Positions 53,611 to 62,708 of a stretch of DNA of 64,000 bases are shown piece after piece (position 1 is the first letter of the stretch; each line of letters begins with the position of its first letter). The position numbers and the translations under genes are program-made. A model generated the notes under the pieces. The model did no database searches. It had not been told where the DNA came from and saw nothing but the letters and a program-made list of their open reading frames with translations. Location of the stretch: positions 52,564-116,563 of the forward strand of contig NZ_JAFBDQ010000010.1 in assembly GCF_016908315.1 (NCBI RefSeq). The letters run 5' to 3'. Source of the DNA: Halanaerobacter jeridensis (lineage in GTDB: Bacteria; Bacillota; Halanaerobiia; Halobacteroidales; Halobacteroidaceae).

Positions 53611-54759
53611 TTAAAACCACTTTAGATTAATTTCTTTCCCTTTATCATTTAATTTAGCTACTAACTTTTTAATAATCTGATTTCTAATTGACATTTCTTC
53701 TGGTAATTTCAAACTTTGATGGGCTGAATTAACTGCCTGACCAACTAACAGATTAACATCATCACTAGTCAATAATAATTCAGCTAATTTAGTAGCACCA
53801 TCTTTTTTATCCGGCAGATCTTCTTCACTTTCAGCTTCTTCTAATCTTTCTAAAGTTTTATTAAGTGTCAATAATCCTTCCGTTACTAAATCAATTCCTT
53901 CAATTTCTGAAGTAGGAGGCACATCTTGGTCATAATACTCTAACTTCACTTCTAACTCCTTATCTAATTCTCGAGCCACAATTTGAGCAGTTGTACCGCC
54001 ACAAACTACTTTTTTATCCCCTTGCTCAATCAACTTTTGGACTACTTGATTATCTTTAGCTTCATCTTTAGGTGGACCAGTAAATAAAGTTACTGCTCTT
54101 TCTTCTCTAAATTGGGCAATAACTGCTGTAGTATCATCACCAGGTTCCATACAATAATAAGCTTCAGATAAATCAACAATTTTTTGGGCAAGTTCAGGAG
54201 TAGTGCCATATTTATCTAGATACTGCTTTAAATAATCATTAATCCCTGACCAACCTAAACCAAAATTAAGTAATCCCTCTATACCAGCATGAACTACTCC
54301 ATCACTCACTAACATAACCATATCTCCTTCTTCTAATTTAAAATTTGCTTCTCTAACTTCTTTATCTCCTACTTGACGCTCACTCATTTCTAATTGAGAA
54401 ACTTGACCACTATTATTAATAAAAAAGGAAGGGGGATTATCTATTTCAACTAAATAGCAACTACCATCATTAAAAATTTGTAACACAGATAAGGTAGAAT
54501 AAGCTAGTTGACGTTCTTTACAAACTGGTAAAGTTTTAGTGATTGTTTCTACTGCTTCATCAATAGAAATACCATTTTCTAAAAGTTTACTCGCAATTTT
54601 AGTAGTTAAATTAGCTAGAATATTAGCTTTAACTCCACTCCCTAAACCATCAGATAAAACTATAATAGTGGATTGTTCATTACTAACTACTTCTACATTA
54701 TCCCCACATAATTCCTCTCCTTTTTTAGATACATTAGCAACTTTTGTATCTACCTGCAT
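53611..54759 (-). CDS. SpoIIE-like PP2C phosphatase of the hydrogenase operon
   Basis: Residues about 1-225 form a PP2C/SpoIIE phosphatase domain with KKGEELCGDN, VLSDGLGSGVKAN, LVSDGVVHAG and PGDDTTAVIAQF. The C-terminal 150 residues (LFTGPPKDEAKDNQVVQKL, CGGTTAQIVAREL) are a separate domain found in proteins associated with [FeFe] hydrogenases, of unknown role. It lies 2 bp after the PAS-containing hydrogenase gene, which suggests that the hydrogenase-like sensor controls the phosphatase. Confidence 0.88.
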   Translation of the reverse strand: MQVDTKVANVSKKGEELCGDNVEVVSNEQSTIIVLSDGLGSGVKANILANLTTKIASKLLENGISIDEAVETITKTLPVCKERQLAYSTLSVLQIFNDGSCYLVEIDNPPSFFINNSGQVSQLEMSERQVGDKEVREANFKLEEGDMVMLVSDGVVHAGIEGLLNFGLGWSGINDYLKQYLDKYGTTPELAQKIVDLSEAYYCMEPGDDTTAVIAQFREERAVTLFTGPPKDEAKDNQVVQKLIEQGDKKVVCGGTTAQIVARELDKELEVKLEYYDQDVPPTSEIEGIDLVTEGLLTLNKTLERLEEAESEEDLPDKKDGATKLAELLLTSDDVNLLVGQAVNSAHQSLKLPEEMSIRNQIIKKLVAKLNDKGKEINLKWF

Positions 54760-54761
54760 GA

Positions 54762-56465
54762 TTAAACCCCCTCTTCTTTCATCAACTCTCTTAGTTCATG
54801 TAAAATAACTTTAGTTTCTGAAGTTGATTCACCTAATAAACTAGCAATTTCTTGGGCTACCTTCATCTGTTTATTAATCACCTGATTAGCTTTTTCTAAT
54901 GTTTCTTCTTTCATTTCAGCCACTTTCTCTTTTTGTCTTTCTCGATCTGTAACATCAGTTAAAATTCCAACTACCAATTCATAGTCTGCTAAAGGTAAAA
55001 TAGATTTCTCTACAACTACATCATACTGCTCATATTCTACTTTTTTCTGAGAAATACGGCGTTTGTCTTCCCAAACTTTAATAAAGTCTTCAGGGTCTAT
55101 ATAGCGTTCTAATTTATTTCCAATTGGATATTCCTTGCGAAAATTAAACAATTCATTAGCTTTAGGATTGAACTTTTGAATTATCATATCTTTATCAACT
55201 ACAATAATTGCATTAGGAGAAGATTTAACTATAATATCTGCTAACGACTCTAATTTTCCTTTCATATAAGGAATACACATTTTATTTTCAGCATAACCTT
55301 GATAAACTGCTATAGCTTTTTCTCGACACGTATCATAACCACAACCTCCGCAGTCTAATTCATCCTCGGGATTAAATTTACCTAATTGTGATAAAATAGA
55401 CCTGATTTGATTTTCACTCGGCATCTCCTCTGTTTCTTTTTTATTTTTATAATCACGTTTTAAATTAATTTCTATCTTATCACTGTCTATTTTTCTCTCA
55501 GCCCTCTCTTCAGTTTTTAAAGCTTTAGTATAATTAATTATTTTTTCTTTGCGGGCATGTACGCCTGATTCTGAAGATAATCCCGGTCCATTAATACAAC
55601 CTCCTGAACAAATCATTGCTTCAACAAATTGAGGTTCTATCTCTCCGGCTAAAATATCTTCAAAAGTATTTTTACACTCATCTAAACCTGAAACTGTTAT
55701 TATTTCACTATTAAAAGTAGATTCAATATCTGCAGCTTTTAAAACTCCACTTTGAACAGGAAAAGAAGCAGCCCAAGAGGATAATTCATCATCAAAACTG
55801 CTACTTTTTAATTGCTGCAAATTTATATTATGTTTTGCAAACAATTCTTCTAATTGATTAAAAGTAATAGCTAAATCTACTTCTTCTGCAACCTGCCAAG
55901 TTACTTCATCTAATTTAGCTATACAGGGGCCAATAAATACAACTTCTGCATCATCATATTTATTTTGAATTAACTTACCATGAGCCACCATTGGTGATAC
56001 ACTATCTGCCAAATAAGAAATTAAATCTGGATAATGTTTTTCTATTAAATTAACTACTGCTGGACAGCAGGCTGAAATTACCGGCTTCCTTCGCTGTTCT
56101 AATAACTTCTGATAGTAATCAGCTATCTTTTCAGCCCCTACAGCAGTCTCTTCTACAGCACTAAATCCTAACTTTTTTAGTCCAGCTACTATTTGAGCAG
56201 GACCAGCATCAAATGCTGCTACAAAAGAAGGCGCTAAACTAGCTACTAATTTATTATTATTTAATTTCTGCTCTAAACTAGTTAACTGATTACTAACTTC
56301 CTTTGCATTTTGGGGGCAAACATCAATACATTGTCCACAATAAATACATTTTTCCTCTACTACTTCTGCTTGACCGTTTTTAATCCCAATTGCTTTTAAA
56401 GAACAATTTCTTACACAACGGTGACAATCTTCACAATCTGACTCACTTAAAGCTATAATTCCCAT
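54762..56465 (-). CDS. Sensory [FeFe]-hydrogenase-like protein with PAS domain (HydS-like)
   Basis: Domain order over 567 aa is as follows. Two [4Fe-4S] motifs come first (CEDCHRCVRNC, CIYCGQCIDVCP; residues 10-51). An H-cluster domain follows, with SACCPAV (about 131), FIGPCIAKLDE (about 178) and EAMICSGGCINGPG (about 285). A further Fe-S motif is CGGCGYDTCREKA (about 365), then a PAS domain (about 400-510), then a C-terminal coiled coil. This is the layout of group C, sensory hydrogenases: H2 or redox state is sensed and passed to a partner, here probably the PP2C phosphatase. The ATG overlaps the previous stop. Confidence 0.9.
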   Translation of the reverse strand: MGIIALSESDCEDCHRCVRNCSLKAIGIKNGQAEVVEEKCIYCGQCIDVCPQNAKEVSNQLTSLEQKLNNNKLVASLAPSFVAAFDAGPAQIVAGLKKLGFSAVEETAVGAEKIADYYQKLLEQRRKPVISACCPAVVNLIEKHYPDLISYLADSVSPMVAHGKLIQNKYDDAEVVFIGPCIAKLDEVTWQVAEEVDLAITFNQLEELFAKHNINLQQLKSSSFDDELSSWAASFPVQSGVLKAADIESTFNSEIITVSGLDECKNTFEDILAGEIEPQFVEAMICSGGCINGPGLSSESGVHARKEKIINYTKALKTEERAERKIDSDKIEINLKRDYKNKKETEEMPSENQIRSILSQLGKFNPEDELDCGGCGYDTCREKAIAVYQGYAENKMCIPYMKGKLESLADIIVKSSPNAIIVVDKDMIIQKFNPKANELFNFRKEYPIGNKLERYIDPEDFIKVWEDKRRISQKKVEYEQYDVVVEKSILPLADYELVVGILTDVTDRERQKEKVAEMKEETLEKANQVINKQMKVAQEIASLLGESTSETKVILHELRELMKEEGV

Positions 56466-56710
56466 TATTGCTCCCCCTTTAATTGTTGGTAAAAAATTTC
56501 TTCAATATTATTCGGACTAACATTCTTGACAATTTGATTATCAAATTCAACAATTACTCCTTCAGTACACTGCCCACAGCAAAAAGAGGCTCCTAATTCA
56601 ATTTCTGCTTCAAGATGATTCTTTTTTAATAATCTTTTTAATTTCTCTACAATTCTAGGTGCTCCTTTCAAATGACAGCTGCTACCAACACACACTGTAA
56701 TCTTTCTCAT
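56465..56710 (-). CDS. Thioredoxin-like [2Fe-2S] ferredoxin heading the hydrogenase operon
   Basis: An 81-aa NuoE-like protein with VCVGSSCHLKGAP and FCCGQCTEG, giving the four cluster cysteines plus one extra Cys. The start is the ATG at 56710 (MRKITVCVG), after AAGAGGTTGA; the frame is open 33 bp further through the Rex operator, so that longer form is unlikely. It overlaps the HydS-like gene by 1 bp. Confidence 0.87.
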   Translation of the reverse strand: MRKITVCVGSSCHLKGAPRIVEKLKRLLKKNHLEAEIELGASFCCGQCTEGVIVEFDNQIVKNVSPNNIEEIFYQQLKGEQ

Positions 56711-56725
56711 AACTATCAACCTCTT

Positions 56726-56743
56726 TTGTGATTTTTTTAACAA
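56726..56743 (-). promoter_or_regulatory. Rex operator upstream of the hydrogenase operon
   Basis: The minus strand reads TTGTTAAAAAAATCACAA, which fits the Rex inverted-repeat consensus TTGTKA-N6-TMACAA exactly. It lies between a weak promoter-like TTGTAG-N17-TATTAT and the first start codon. The rex gene is the last gene of the same operon. Confidence 0.75.
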
Positions 56744-56882
56744 TAACCGCTAAAAAAATATTATCTACTCTTTGTTAATATAATATCATAGTTCTTTAAT
56801 TCCTACAATCATAATCTCAAAGCAGAACTATTTAAAATTTTCTCACAATTAAAATATATTAAATTTCAAAAAATAAAAAAAC

Positions 56883-56896
56883 ATCCCGCTAGGGAT
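56883..56896 (-). terminator. Terminator after the second tRNA-Ser pair
   Basis: Small stem ATCCC/GGGAT with GCTA loop, followed on the minus strand by a G and a run of T, directly downstream of tRNA-Ser(GCU) copy 2. Confidence 0.65.
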
Positions 56897-56906
56897 ATTT
56901 ATTAAA

Positions 56907-57001
56907 TGGCGGAGAGAGAGGGATTCGAACCCTCGCTAGGACAGTATGTCCTACTACAGGTTTAGCAAACCCGCCCCTTCAGCCAACTTGGGTATCTCTC
57001 C
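56907..57001 (-). tRNA. tRNA-Ser(GCU), copy 2
   Basis: It differs from 50878-50972 by one base in the variable-arm loop. The anticodon loop TTGCTAA and encoded CCA are intact. Confidence 0.97.
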
Positions 57002-57018
57002 ACAATATAAAATTAAAA

Positions 57019-57110
57019 TGGCGGAGGGGGTGGGATTCGAACCCACGGTGCGTCGGAACGCACAGCAGATTTCAAGTCTGCCACCATAACCCGGACTCGG
57101 ACACCCCTCC
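57019..57110 (-). tRNA. tRNA-Ser(UGA), copy 2
   Basis: It differs from 50990-51081 at three bases, one in the variable arm and two beside the D stem. The anticodon loop CTTGAAA is intact. Confidence 0.97.
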
Positions 57111-57264
57111 ATGTAAACAGTCCACTGACTATTATATACCCCAACGATAGATTTGTCAAGAAATTTTAAAATTTAATTTCAACGACCAGTAAGATTATAA
57201 ATTGTATCAAAATAAGCCCCAATTACAAGGATTAATTTTAATTAATATTAGTCCCCATAATTTC

Positions 57265-57293
57265 TTGACAATCGGGGTTTATCTATATATAAT
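57265..57293 (+). promoter_or_regulatory. Perfect consensus promoter of nadE
   Basis: TTGACA (57265-57270), 17-bp spacer, TATAAT (57288-57293), 60 bp before the nadE start. Confidence 0.9.
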
Positions 57294-57352
57294 TCCTAAG
57301 TAGAAATAGTAAAAAAATAATTTTTAAAAAACTCTTGTGGAGGGGTTATCTA

Positions 57353-58141
57353 ATGATTGATGACAATCTCGAAGAGGACATTGTAGAATGGATTCAAGAC
57401 AAAGTTGAAGAAAGAGATGCTGATGGCGTAGTAATTGGACTTAGCGGTGGAATTGATTCTTCTGTAGCTGGTGCTTTAGGTAAGAAAGCATTTCCAGAAA
57501 ACAGTTTAGGAGTTCTACTTCCTGCTGACGGAACAATTACTAAAGATGTTGAATATGCCAATATGATAGCTGATGAATTTGACCTAGATACAATTAAAGT
57601 TAACATGGAAGATGCTAACAACGCACTTGTAGATACATTTGAAAGTATTGATATCGAAAAGACTGAACGAAAACATTGGCCGCAGACTCAAATTCCTACA
57701 CCAGATCCAGCATCACAAAATATTCAAACTCGACTAAGAATGATGACTCTTTACTATATTGCTGAAAAGAAAAACTATTTAGTATTAGGAACTAGTAATA
57801 AGAGTGAAATCCTTGCTGGTTATTATACATTACATGGTGATGGAGCTACTGACTTGCGTCCAATGGGCGATTTATATAAAACAGAAGTTTGGGAATTAGC
57901 TGAACAGCTTGGTGTACCGCAAGAAATTATTGATCGTCCTCCAACTGGCGGCTGCCGTGGAGACGAAACTGACCGAGACGAAAAAGAATTTGGTCTTGAT
58001 TATGAAACATTAGATGCAATTCATGAAACAATTCATGAAGGTGGCGACTTAACTCAGTTCGATCAAGATGATGTTAATCGTGCTGTAGAATTATTTGCTG
58101 CTGCAAGAGATAAAGAACAAACTCCAACGTTTACAGTATAA
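57353..58141 (+). CDS. nadE: NH3-dependent NAD+ synthetase
   Basis: The enzyme amidates nicotinate adenine dinucleotide to NAD+. The PP-loop motif is GLSGGIDSSVAGA, and LGTSNKSEILAGY plus PPTGGCRGDETDRDE are conserved. No glutaminase domain is present, so free ammonia is the nitrogen donor unless a partner supplies it. The start is the ATG at 57353 (MIDDNLEEDIVEW), with GTGGAGGGG 9 nt upstream; the TTG six codons earlier overlaps that site. Length 262 aa. It is a plus-strand gene with a perfect promoter and a strong terminator. Confidence 0.95.
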   Translation: MIDDNLEEDIVEWIQDKVEERDADGVVIGLSGGIDSSVAGALGKKAFPENSLGVLLPADGTITKDVEYANMIADEFDLDTIKVNMEDANNALVDTFESIDIEKTERKHWPQTQIPTPDPASQNIQTRLRMMTLYYIAEKKNYLVLGTSNKSEILAGYYTLHGDGATDLRPMGDLYKTEVWELAEQLGVPQEIIDRPPTGGCRGDETDRDEKEFGLDYETLDAIHETIHEGGDLTQFDQDDVNRAVELFAAARDKEQTPTFTV

Positions 58142-58158
58142 CTTATATACTATATACA

Positions 58159-58187
58159 AAGACTCCCAGTCATCTGACTGGGAGTCT
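58159..58187 (+). terminator. Intrinsic terminator of nadE
   Basis: Perfect 13-bp stem AAGACTCCCAGTC/GACTGGGAGTCTT with ATCT loop, then CTTTATT. Confidence 0.9.
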
Positions 58188-58264
58188 TCTTTATTAAAAA
58201 ATTATACTTTTTAGATTTTGATTTACTCTTTTAACTTGTTACTCTTTTCTCATCACTTGTCACT

Positions 58265-58284
58265 GAATAGGCTATAGCCTATTC
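58265..58284. terminator. 20-bp palindrome after serS
   Basis: GAATAGGCTATAGCCTATTC is fully self-complementary and abuts the serS stop codon on the minus strand. It may end the serine operon transcript. Confidence 0.5.
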
Positions 58285-58285
58285 T

Positions 58286-59572
58286 CTACTTTTGATAAGT
58301 TATTTTTTCTCTACCGCCCATATAATTTTTCAAGACTTCTGGAATTACAATCTCTCCATCTTCAGTCTGATAATTTTCCATAATTGCAGCAACTGTTCTA
58401 CCAATTGCTAAGCCTGAACCATTTAAAGTATGAACATGCTTGGTATTAGCTTCAGGTTCTGGGCGATACTTAATTTCAGCTCTTCGAGCTTGGAATGATT
58501 TAAAATTACTGCAAGAAGACACCTCACGATAAGTATCATAACTAGGCATCCACACTTCTAAATCATACTTCTTAGCAGCAGTAAATCCTAAATCTCCTGT
58601 ACACATATCCATGACTCGATATGGTAATTCTAACTTTTGCAAAATAGTCTCTGCATTCTCAACTAGCTTTTCAAATTCTTCTTTAGACTTTTCTGGCTCA
58701 ACAAATTTAACCATCTCTACTTTATTGAACTGATGTTGTCTAATAATTCCTCGTGTATCTCTACCATGCGCTCCAGCTTCAGCTCTAAAACAAGCACTAT
58801 AAGCAACATGATGAATCGGAAGATCTTCTTTATCTAAAATTTCTTCTCGATACATATTAGTAATTGGTACTTCAGCAGTAGGAATTAAATAATAATCCGT
58901 ATCTTCTACCTTATACGAATCTTCAGCGAATTTAGGTAGCTGCCCTGTACCGTACATACTTTTTTCATGGACCATAAACGGTGGAAAAACCTCTTCATAA
59001 CCATGCTCTTTCGTATGCACATCAATCATGAAATCAATCAAAGCGCGCTCTAACTTAGCTGCAGCACGTTTTAAAAAGGTAAATCTAGCTCCTGATACTT
59101 TAGCACCTTTCTCAAAATCTAAAATATCTAAATTAACACCTAAATCCCAATGAGCCTGAGGGGAAAAATCAAACTCTCTAGGTTCCCCCCAAGTCTTAAC
59201 ACATACATTATCAGATTCATCTTCTCCTAATGGAACATCATCCTGGGGAATGTTAGGTAACTGCAGCATGATTTCCTCTAAACGCTGATTATATTTTTTT
59301 ACTTGCTCATCTAACTCTTTAATCTCATCAGCTACTGTCTGCATCCGGTCAATAATTTCTTGGGCCTCTTCATCTTTACCTTCCCGCTTTAATTCACCTA
59401 TCTTTTGAGAAGATTCATTTCGTTCCTGCTTTAATTGCTCTACCTTTTGAATTAATTCTCTTCTTTTGTGGTCTACATCTTCAAATTCATCTATTGGCGC
59501 TGAAGTTCCTTTCTTCTCTAGAGCATCTTTAACTACATCAATATTATCTCTCACAAATCCTAAATCTAACAT
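58286..59572 (-). CDS. serS: Seryl-tRNA synthetase
   Basis: A class II synthetase of 428 aa. The N-terminal long coiled-coil arm (about 28-100) that recognises the tRNA-Ser variable arm is clear. Motif 2 is in [15 protein letters not shown], and motif 3 is [16 protein letters not shown]. It is third in an operon with a class V aminotransferase and serA, all under one serine T-box. Confidence 0.97.
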   Translation of the reverse strand: MLDLGFVRDNIDVVKDALEKKGTSAPIDEFEDVDHKRRELIQKVEQLKQERNESSQKIGELKREGKDEEAQEIIDRMQTVADEIKELDEQVKKYNQRLEEIMLQLPNIPQDDVPLGEDESDNVCVKTWGEPREFDFSPQAHWDLGVNLDILDFEKGAKVSGARFTFLKRAAAKLERALIDFMIDVHTKEHGYEEVFPPFMVHEKSMYGTGQLPKFAEDSYKVEDTDYYLIPTAEVPITNMYREEILDKEDLPIHHVAYSACFRAEAGAHGRDTRGIIRQHQFNKVEMVKFVEPEKSKEEFEKLVENAETILQKLELPYRVMDMCTGDLGFTAAKKYDLEVWMPSYDTYREVSSCSNFKSFQARRAEIKYRPEPEANTKHVHTLNGSGLAIGRTVAAIMENYQTEDGEIVIPEVLKNYMGGREKITYQK

Positions 59573-59591
59573 GATTCTCCTCCTTTATTAC

Positions 59592-61178
59592 CTACAAACT
59601 CAACAAACTAAAGTCATTCATACCTTCTATTTCTAATAATTTATTCTTTAATTCTTCATCAAGTTGCTGGTCAATATTAATTACCATAATTGCTTTTCCT
59701 CCAGCTTGATTACGACCTAACTGCATACTAGCAATATTAACATCATTACTTCCTAATAATGTACCTACTTCTCCTACAATACCAGGCTGGTCTTGATGGT
59801 CAGTTACTAGCATATTACCCTGCGGAAGAATATCTACATCATAACCATTAATATCTACAATTCTTAATTCATCTTGATGGAATACAGTTCCTGATAATTC
59901 TCGTGTTTCTTCTCCATCATTAATTTTTATAGTAATTAAATTAGCAAACTCCTCAGTAGTAGTACTTGTAGTTTCAGCAATTTGAATACCTCTTTTTTCT
60001 GCAAATACTTCAGCATTAACTAAGTTTAGTTTCTCTTCTACTACTGGATCTAATAATCCTTTTAAAATAGCTGGAGTAACTAATTCTACTTCTTTATTAG
60101 CAATATCACCTTGATAAACAACTTCTATTTTTTCGATTCTACCGCCAGTCCAACCAGCATAAAATCCACCTAACTTTTCAGCTAACTTAATATACGGTTG
60201 TACTTCTTTAAGCTCTTCTGGCTGTAGTCGTGGTACATTCAATGGAGTCCTTGGCAATTCACCATTAAAGACCATTAGGGCCTGTTTAGCAGCTTCAATT
60301 GCTACATTATCCATAGCTGCTACGGTAGTTCCACCTAAGTGAGGTGCTAAAATAACTTCTTCTACATCAATCAAATTATAATCTTTTCCTGGTGGCTCTT
60401 CTTCGTGCACATCTAGTCCTGCTCCTGCTACTTTACCATTCTTTACAGCTTCTTCTAAATCAAATCTATCTACACACCCACCACGAGCAGCATTAATGAT
60501 ATAAACTCCATCTTTCATTTTAGCAAAAGTATCTTCATTAAGTAAATGTTTAGTTTCATCTGTTAATGGCGTGTGAATCGTTACATAATCAGAGCGTTCA
60601 TATAACTCATCCTTGCTCACTAATTCTACTCCTAATCTTTCCCCTCTTTCTTCTGGAATATAAGGGTCATTAGCTATAACTTCCATATTAAAGGCCTGCG
60701 CTCTTTTAGCTACAGCTCCTCCAACTCGACCTAAACCAATAATTCCTAATGTTTTTTGATTTAATTCTACTCCTTGATATTTGCCGCGGTCCCAAATGCC
60801 TTCATTTAGAGCATTATTGGCCTGCACAGTATTTCTTGAAGTTGCTAACATTAAGGCCATTGCCTGTTCTGCAGCAGAAATAGTATTTTCTCCTGGAGTA
60901 TTTAAAACGATAATCCCTTCTTGAGAAGCAGCATCAATATCAATATTATCATAACCAGAACCTGCTCGAGCAATCACCTCTAAATTTTCTGCTTTACCTA
61001 ATACTTCTTCATTTAGTGGAGTCATACTTCGCAACACAATACCATTATATTTAGGGATTTCTTCTAATAATTCTTCATAAGATAATTCAGTGTTATACGT
61101 CACTTCAACACCATTTTCTTTTAATAATTCTCTTCCTGCTTCTGAAACCGGATCACTTACTAATACTTTTTTAGTCAT
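59592..61178 (-). CDS. serA: D-3-phosphoglycerate dehydrogenase
   Basis: The first enzyme of serine synthesis, oxidising 3-phosphoglycerate to phosphohydroxypyruvate. The 528-aa long form has the NAD-binding motif GLGRVGGAVAKRA, the catalytic APHLGGTT region, an intervening domain and a C-terminal ACT domain (DHQDQPGIVGEVGTLLGSN) that may sense serine. The ATG overlaps the aminotransferase stop by 1 bp, so the two are translationally coupled. Confidence 0.97.
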   Translation of the reverse strand: MTKKVLVSDPVSEAGRELLKENGVEVTYNTELSYEELLEEIPKYNGIVLRSMTPLNEEVLGKAENLEVIARAGSGYDNIDIDAASQEGIIVLNTPGENTISAAEQAMALMLATSRNTVQANNALNEGIWDRGKYQGVELNQKTLGIIGLGRVGGAVAKRAQAFNMEVIANDPYIPEERGERLGVELVSKDELYERSDYVTIHTPLTDETKHLLNEDTFAKMKDGVYIINAARGGCVDRFDLEEAVKNGKVAGAGLDVHEEEPPGKDYNLIDVEEVILAPHLGGTTVAAMDNVAIEAAKQALMVFNGELPRTPLNVPRLQPEELKEVQPYIKLAEKLGGFYAGWTGGRIEKIEVVYQGDIANKEVELVTPAILKGLLDPVVEEKLNLVNAEVFAEKRGIQIAETTSTTTEEFANLITIKINDGEETRELSGTVFHQDELRIVDINGYDVDILPQGNMLVTDHQDQPGIVGEVGTLLGSNDVNIASMQLGRNQAGGKAIMVINIDQQLDEELKNKLLEIEGMNDFSLLSL

Positions 61179-62329
61179 TATTTTCTCTCCTCCTCGAATA
61201 CTTTTTGGGCTGCTTCTAAACCAGTACCTAATTCAACATCATATCCTTCTTCTTTTAAAACCATTTCAATAGCTGAAACAGTAGATAAAGCATCTGTTCT
61301 ACTAACATTTCCTAAATGACCAATTCTAAACACTTTCCCTTTTAAATGTCCTTTACTACCAGTCACATAAACATTATAATCTTCTTTTAATTTACTACTT
61401 AAAGCTGAGAACTCTACTTCTTCCGGCAATTTGATAGCACTAACTGTCTTAGAAGCTATCTCATCATCAACAAATGGTTCTAATCCAATTGCCCGCATTG
61501 CTTCTCTAATTGCCTTAGCAACTACCTTATGTCTATTAAATACGTTCTCTAATCCTTCTTCTTTAATCTCTTGCAGTACTTCTCTGAGCACATATAGTAC
61601 TGATAATGCTGGCGTAGATGGTGTTTGAGAATCACGGTCATAACGATCTTTAGCACGGTTGAAGTCCCAATAAAAGGCTGGTAGATCAGAATCTTCAGTT
61701 GCTGCTAATGCTTTATCACTCACACTAACTAAACATAATCCTGGTGGAGTCATCAATGCTTTTTGCGAAGAAGTAACTACTACGTCTGCTCCCCATTCAT
61801 CTGTCTTTAATTCAATTCCTCCTAAGGAACTAACTGCATCAACTAACAATAAAGCATTATACTTTTCAGCTAATTCACCAATTGGCTGAGGATGATTAAT
61901 TACCCCAGTAGAAGTTTCATTATGTGTCATCAAAATTGCTTCATAATCTTCAGCAGCTAATTTCTCTTCTACTACTTCAGGGTCTACTGCAGTCCCCCAT
62001 TCAAAGTCAATTCTATCTACTTCTACTCCGTATCTTTCAGCAATTGTAGCATATCTTTCTCCAAAAGCACCTGTACATAATGATAATACCTTATCACCTT
62101 CAGATAGAGTATTAGCAATTGAAGCTTCTAATCCTCCTGTTCCAGAACACGTTAAAATTAATACATCATTAGTAGTCTGAAACACATACTTTAATCCCTC
62201 TGTCACTTCCTCAATCAACTCGTCACATTCTGCCTCCCGGTGACCAATTATTTCATCTGCTCCTGCTCTTCTAGCGGATGCAGGAATAGGTGTTGGCCCA
62301 GGTAACATCAAAGTTCTTTTTTCTTTCAT
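61178..62329 (-). CDS. Class V aminotransferase (phosphoserine / serine-pyruvate type)
   Basis: A PLP enzyme of 383 aa. The start MLPGPTPIPASARRAGA is typical of alanine-glyoxylate/serine-pyruvate aminotransferases. The PLP-lysine lies in VVVTSSQKALMTPPG, and LLVDAVSSLGG carries the Asp that contacts the cofactor. Because serA follows with 1-bp overlap and serS follows that, it probably supplies the transamination step from phosphohydroxypyruvate in place of SerC. Whether it acts on the phosphorylated or free acid cannot be seen. Confidence 0.9.
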   Translation of the reverse strand: MKEKRTLMLPGPTPIPASARRAGADEIIGHREAECDELIEEVTEGLKYVFQTTNDVLILTCSGTGGLEASIANTLSEGDKVLSLCTGAFGERYATIAERYGVEVDRIDFEWGTAVDPEVVEEKLAAEDYEAILMTHNETSTGVINHPQPIGELAEKYNALLLVDAVSSLGGIELKTDEWGADVVVTSSQKALMTPPGLCLVSVSDKALAATEDSDLPAFYWDFNRAKDRYDRDSQTPSTPALSVLYVLREVLQEIKEEGLENVFNRHKVVAKAIREAMRAIGLEPFVDDEIASKTVSAIKLPEEVEFSALSSKLKEDYNVYVTGSKGHLKGKVFRIGHLGNVSRTDALSTVSAIEMVLKEEGYDVELGTGLEAAQKVFEEERK

Positions 62330-62376
62330 TTTCTTACCCCCTTCTCAATTCTCAACTCAAACTACTTACTACAAAT

Positions 62377-62590
62377 AAAAAACTCTCCTCCTTCACAATC
62401 TAAACAAAGATTGCTAGGGACGAGAGAATTACTTGCTCGCGTTGCCACCCTAATTGATCAATTGACCCACTCAATTAGTAATGATAACGGTATTAAACCG
62501 GAATGGCTTAAATCACCACCCACTCCTAGGCGGATTCAATCTTCCATTATATCGACTCTCAGCAACCGTCGACTCTCTTAAATAATGAGA
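62377..62590 (-). promoter_or_regulatory. T-box riboswitch of the serine operon, TCC specifier
   Basis: The minus strand carries AGGGTGGCAACGCG at 62438-62451 and a terminator with AACTCTC/GAGAGA arms ending in a T run at 62377-62428. The Stem I distal motif AGAGAGTCGACGGTTGCTGA lies near 62560-62582. The specifier, aligned with the metG leader, is TCC at 62532-62534. A promoter TTGAAT-N17-TATAAT lies at 62662-62690. It controls aminotransferase, serA and serS together. Confidence 0.92.
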
Positions 62591-62661
62591 AAATTTACTC
62601 TTCCTATTCATCGTGTTTAGAGTTTATTTGATTTTAATGTTAATCATTTTTCTTAAGTTAA

Positions 62662-62690
62662 TTATATATGATGGGATACTTAAATTCAAG
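62662..62690 (-). promoter_or_regulatory. Promoter of the serine T-box operon
   Basis: TTGAAT (62685-62690), 17-bp spacer, TATAAT (62662-62667). Confidence 0.75.
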
Positions 62691-62708
62691 TTACATTTTT
62701 AACTTTTA

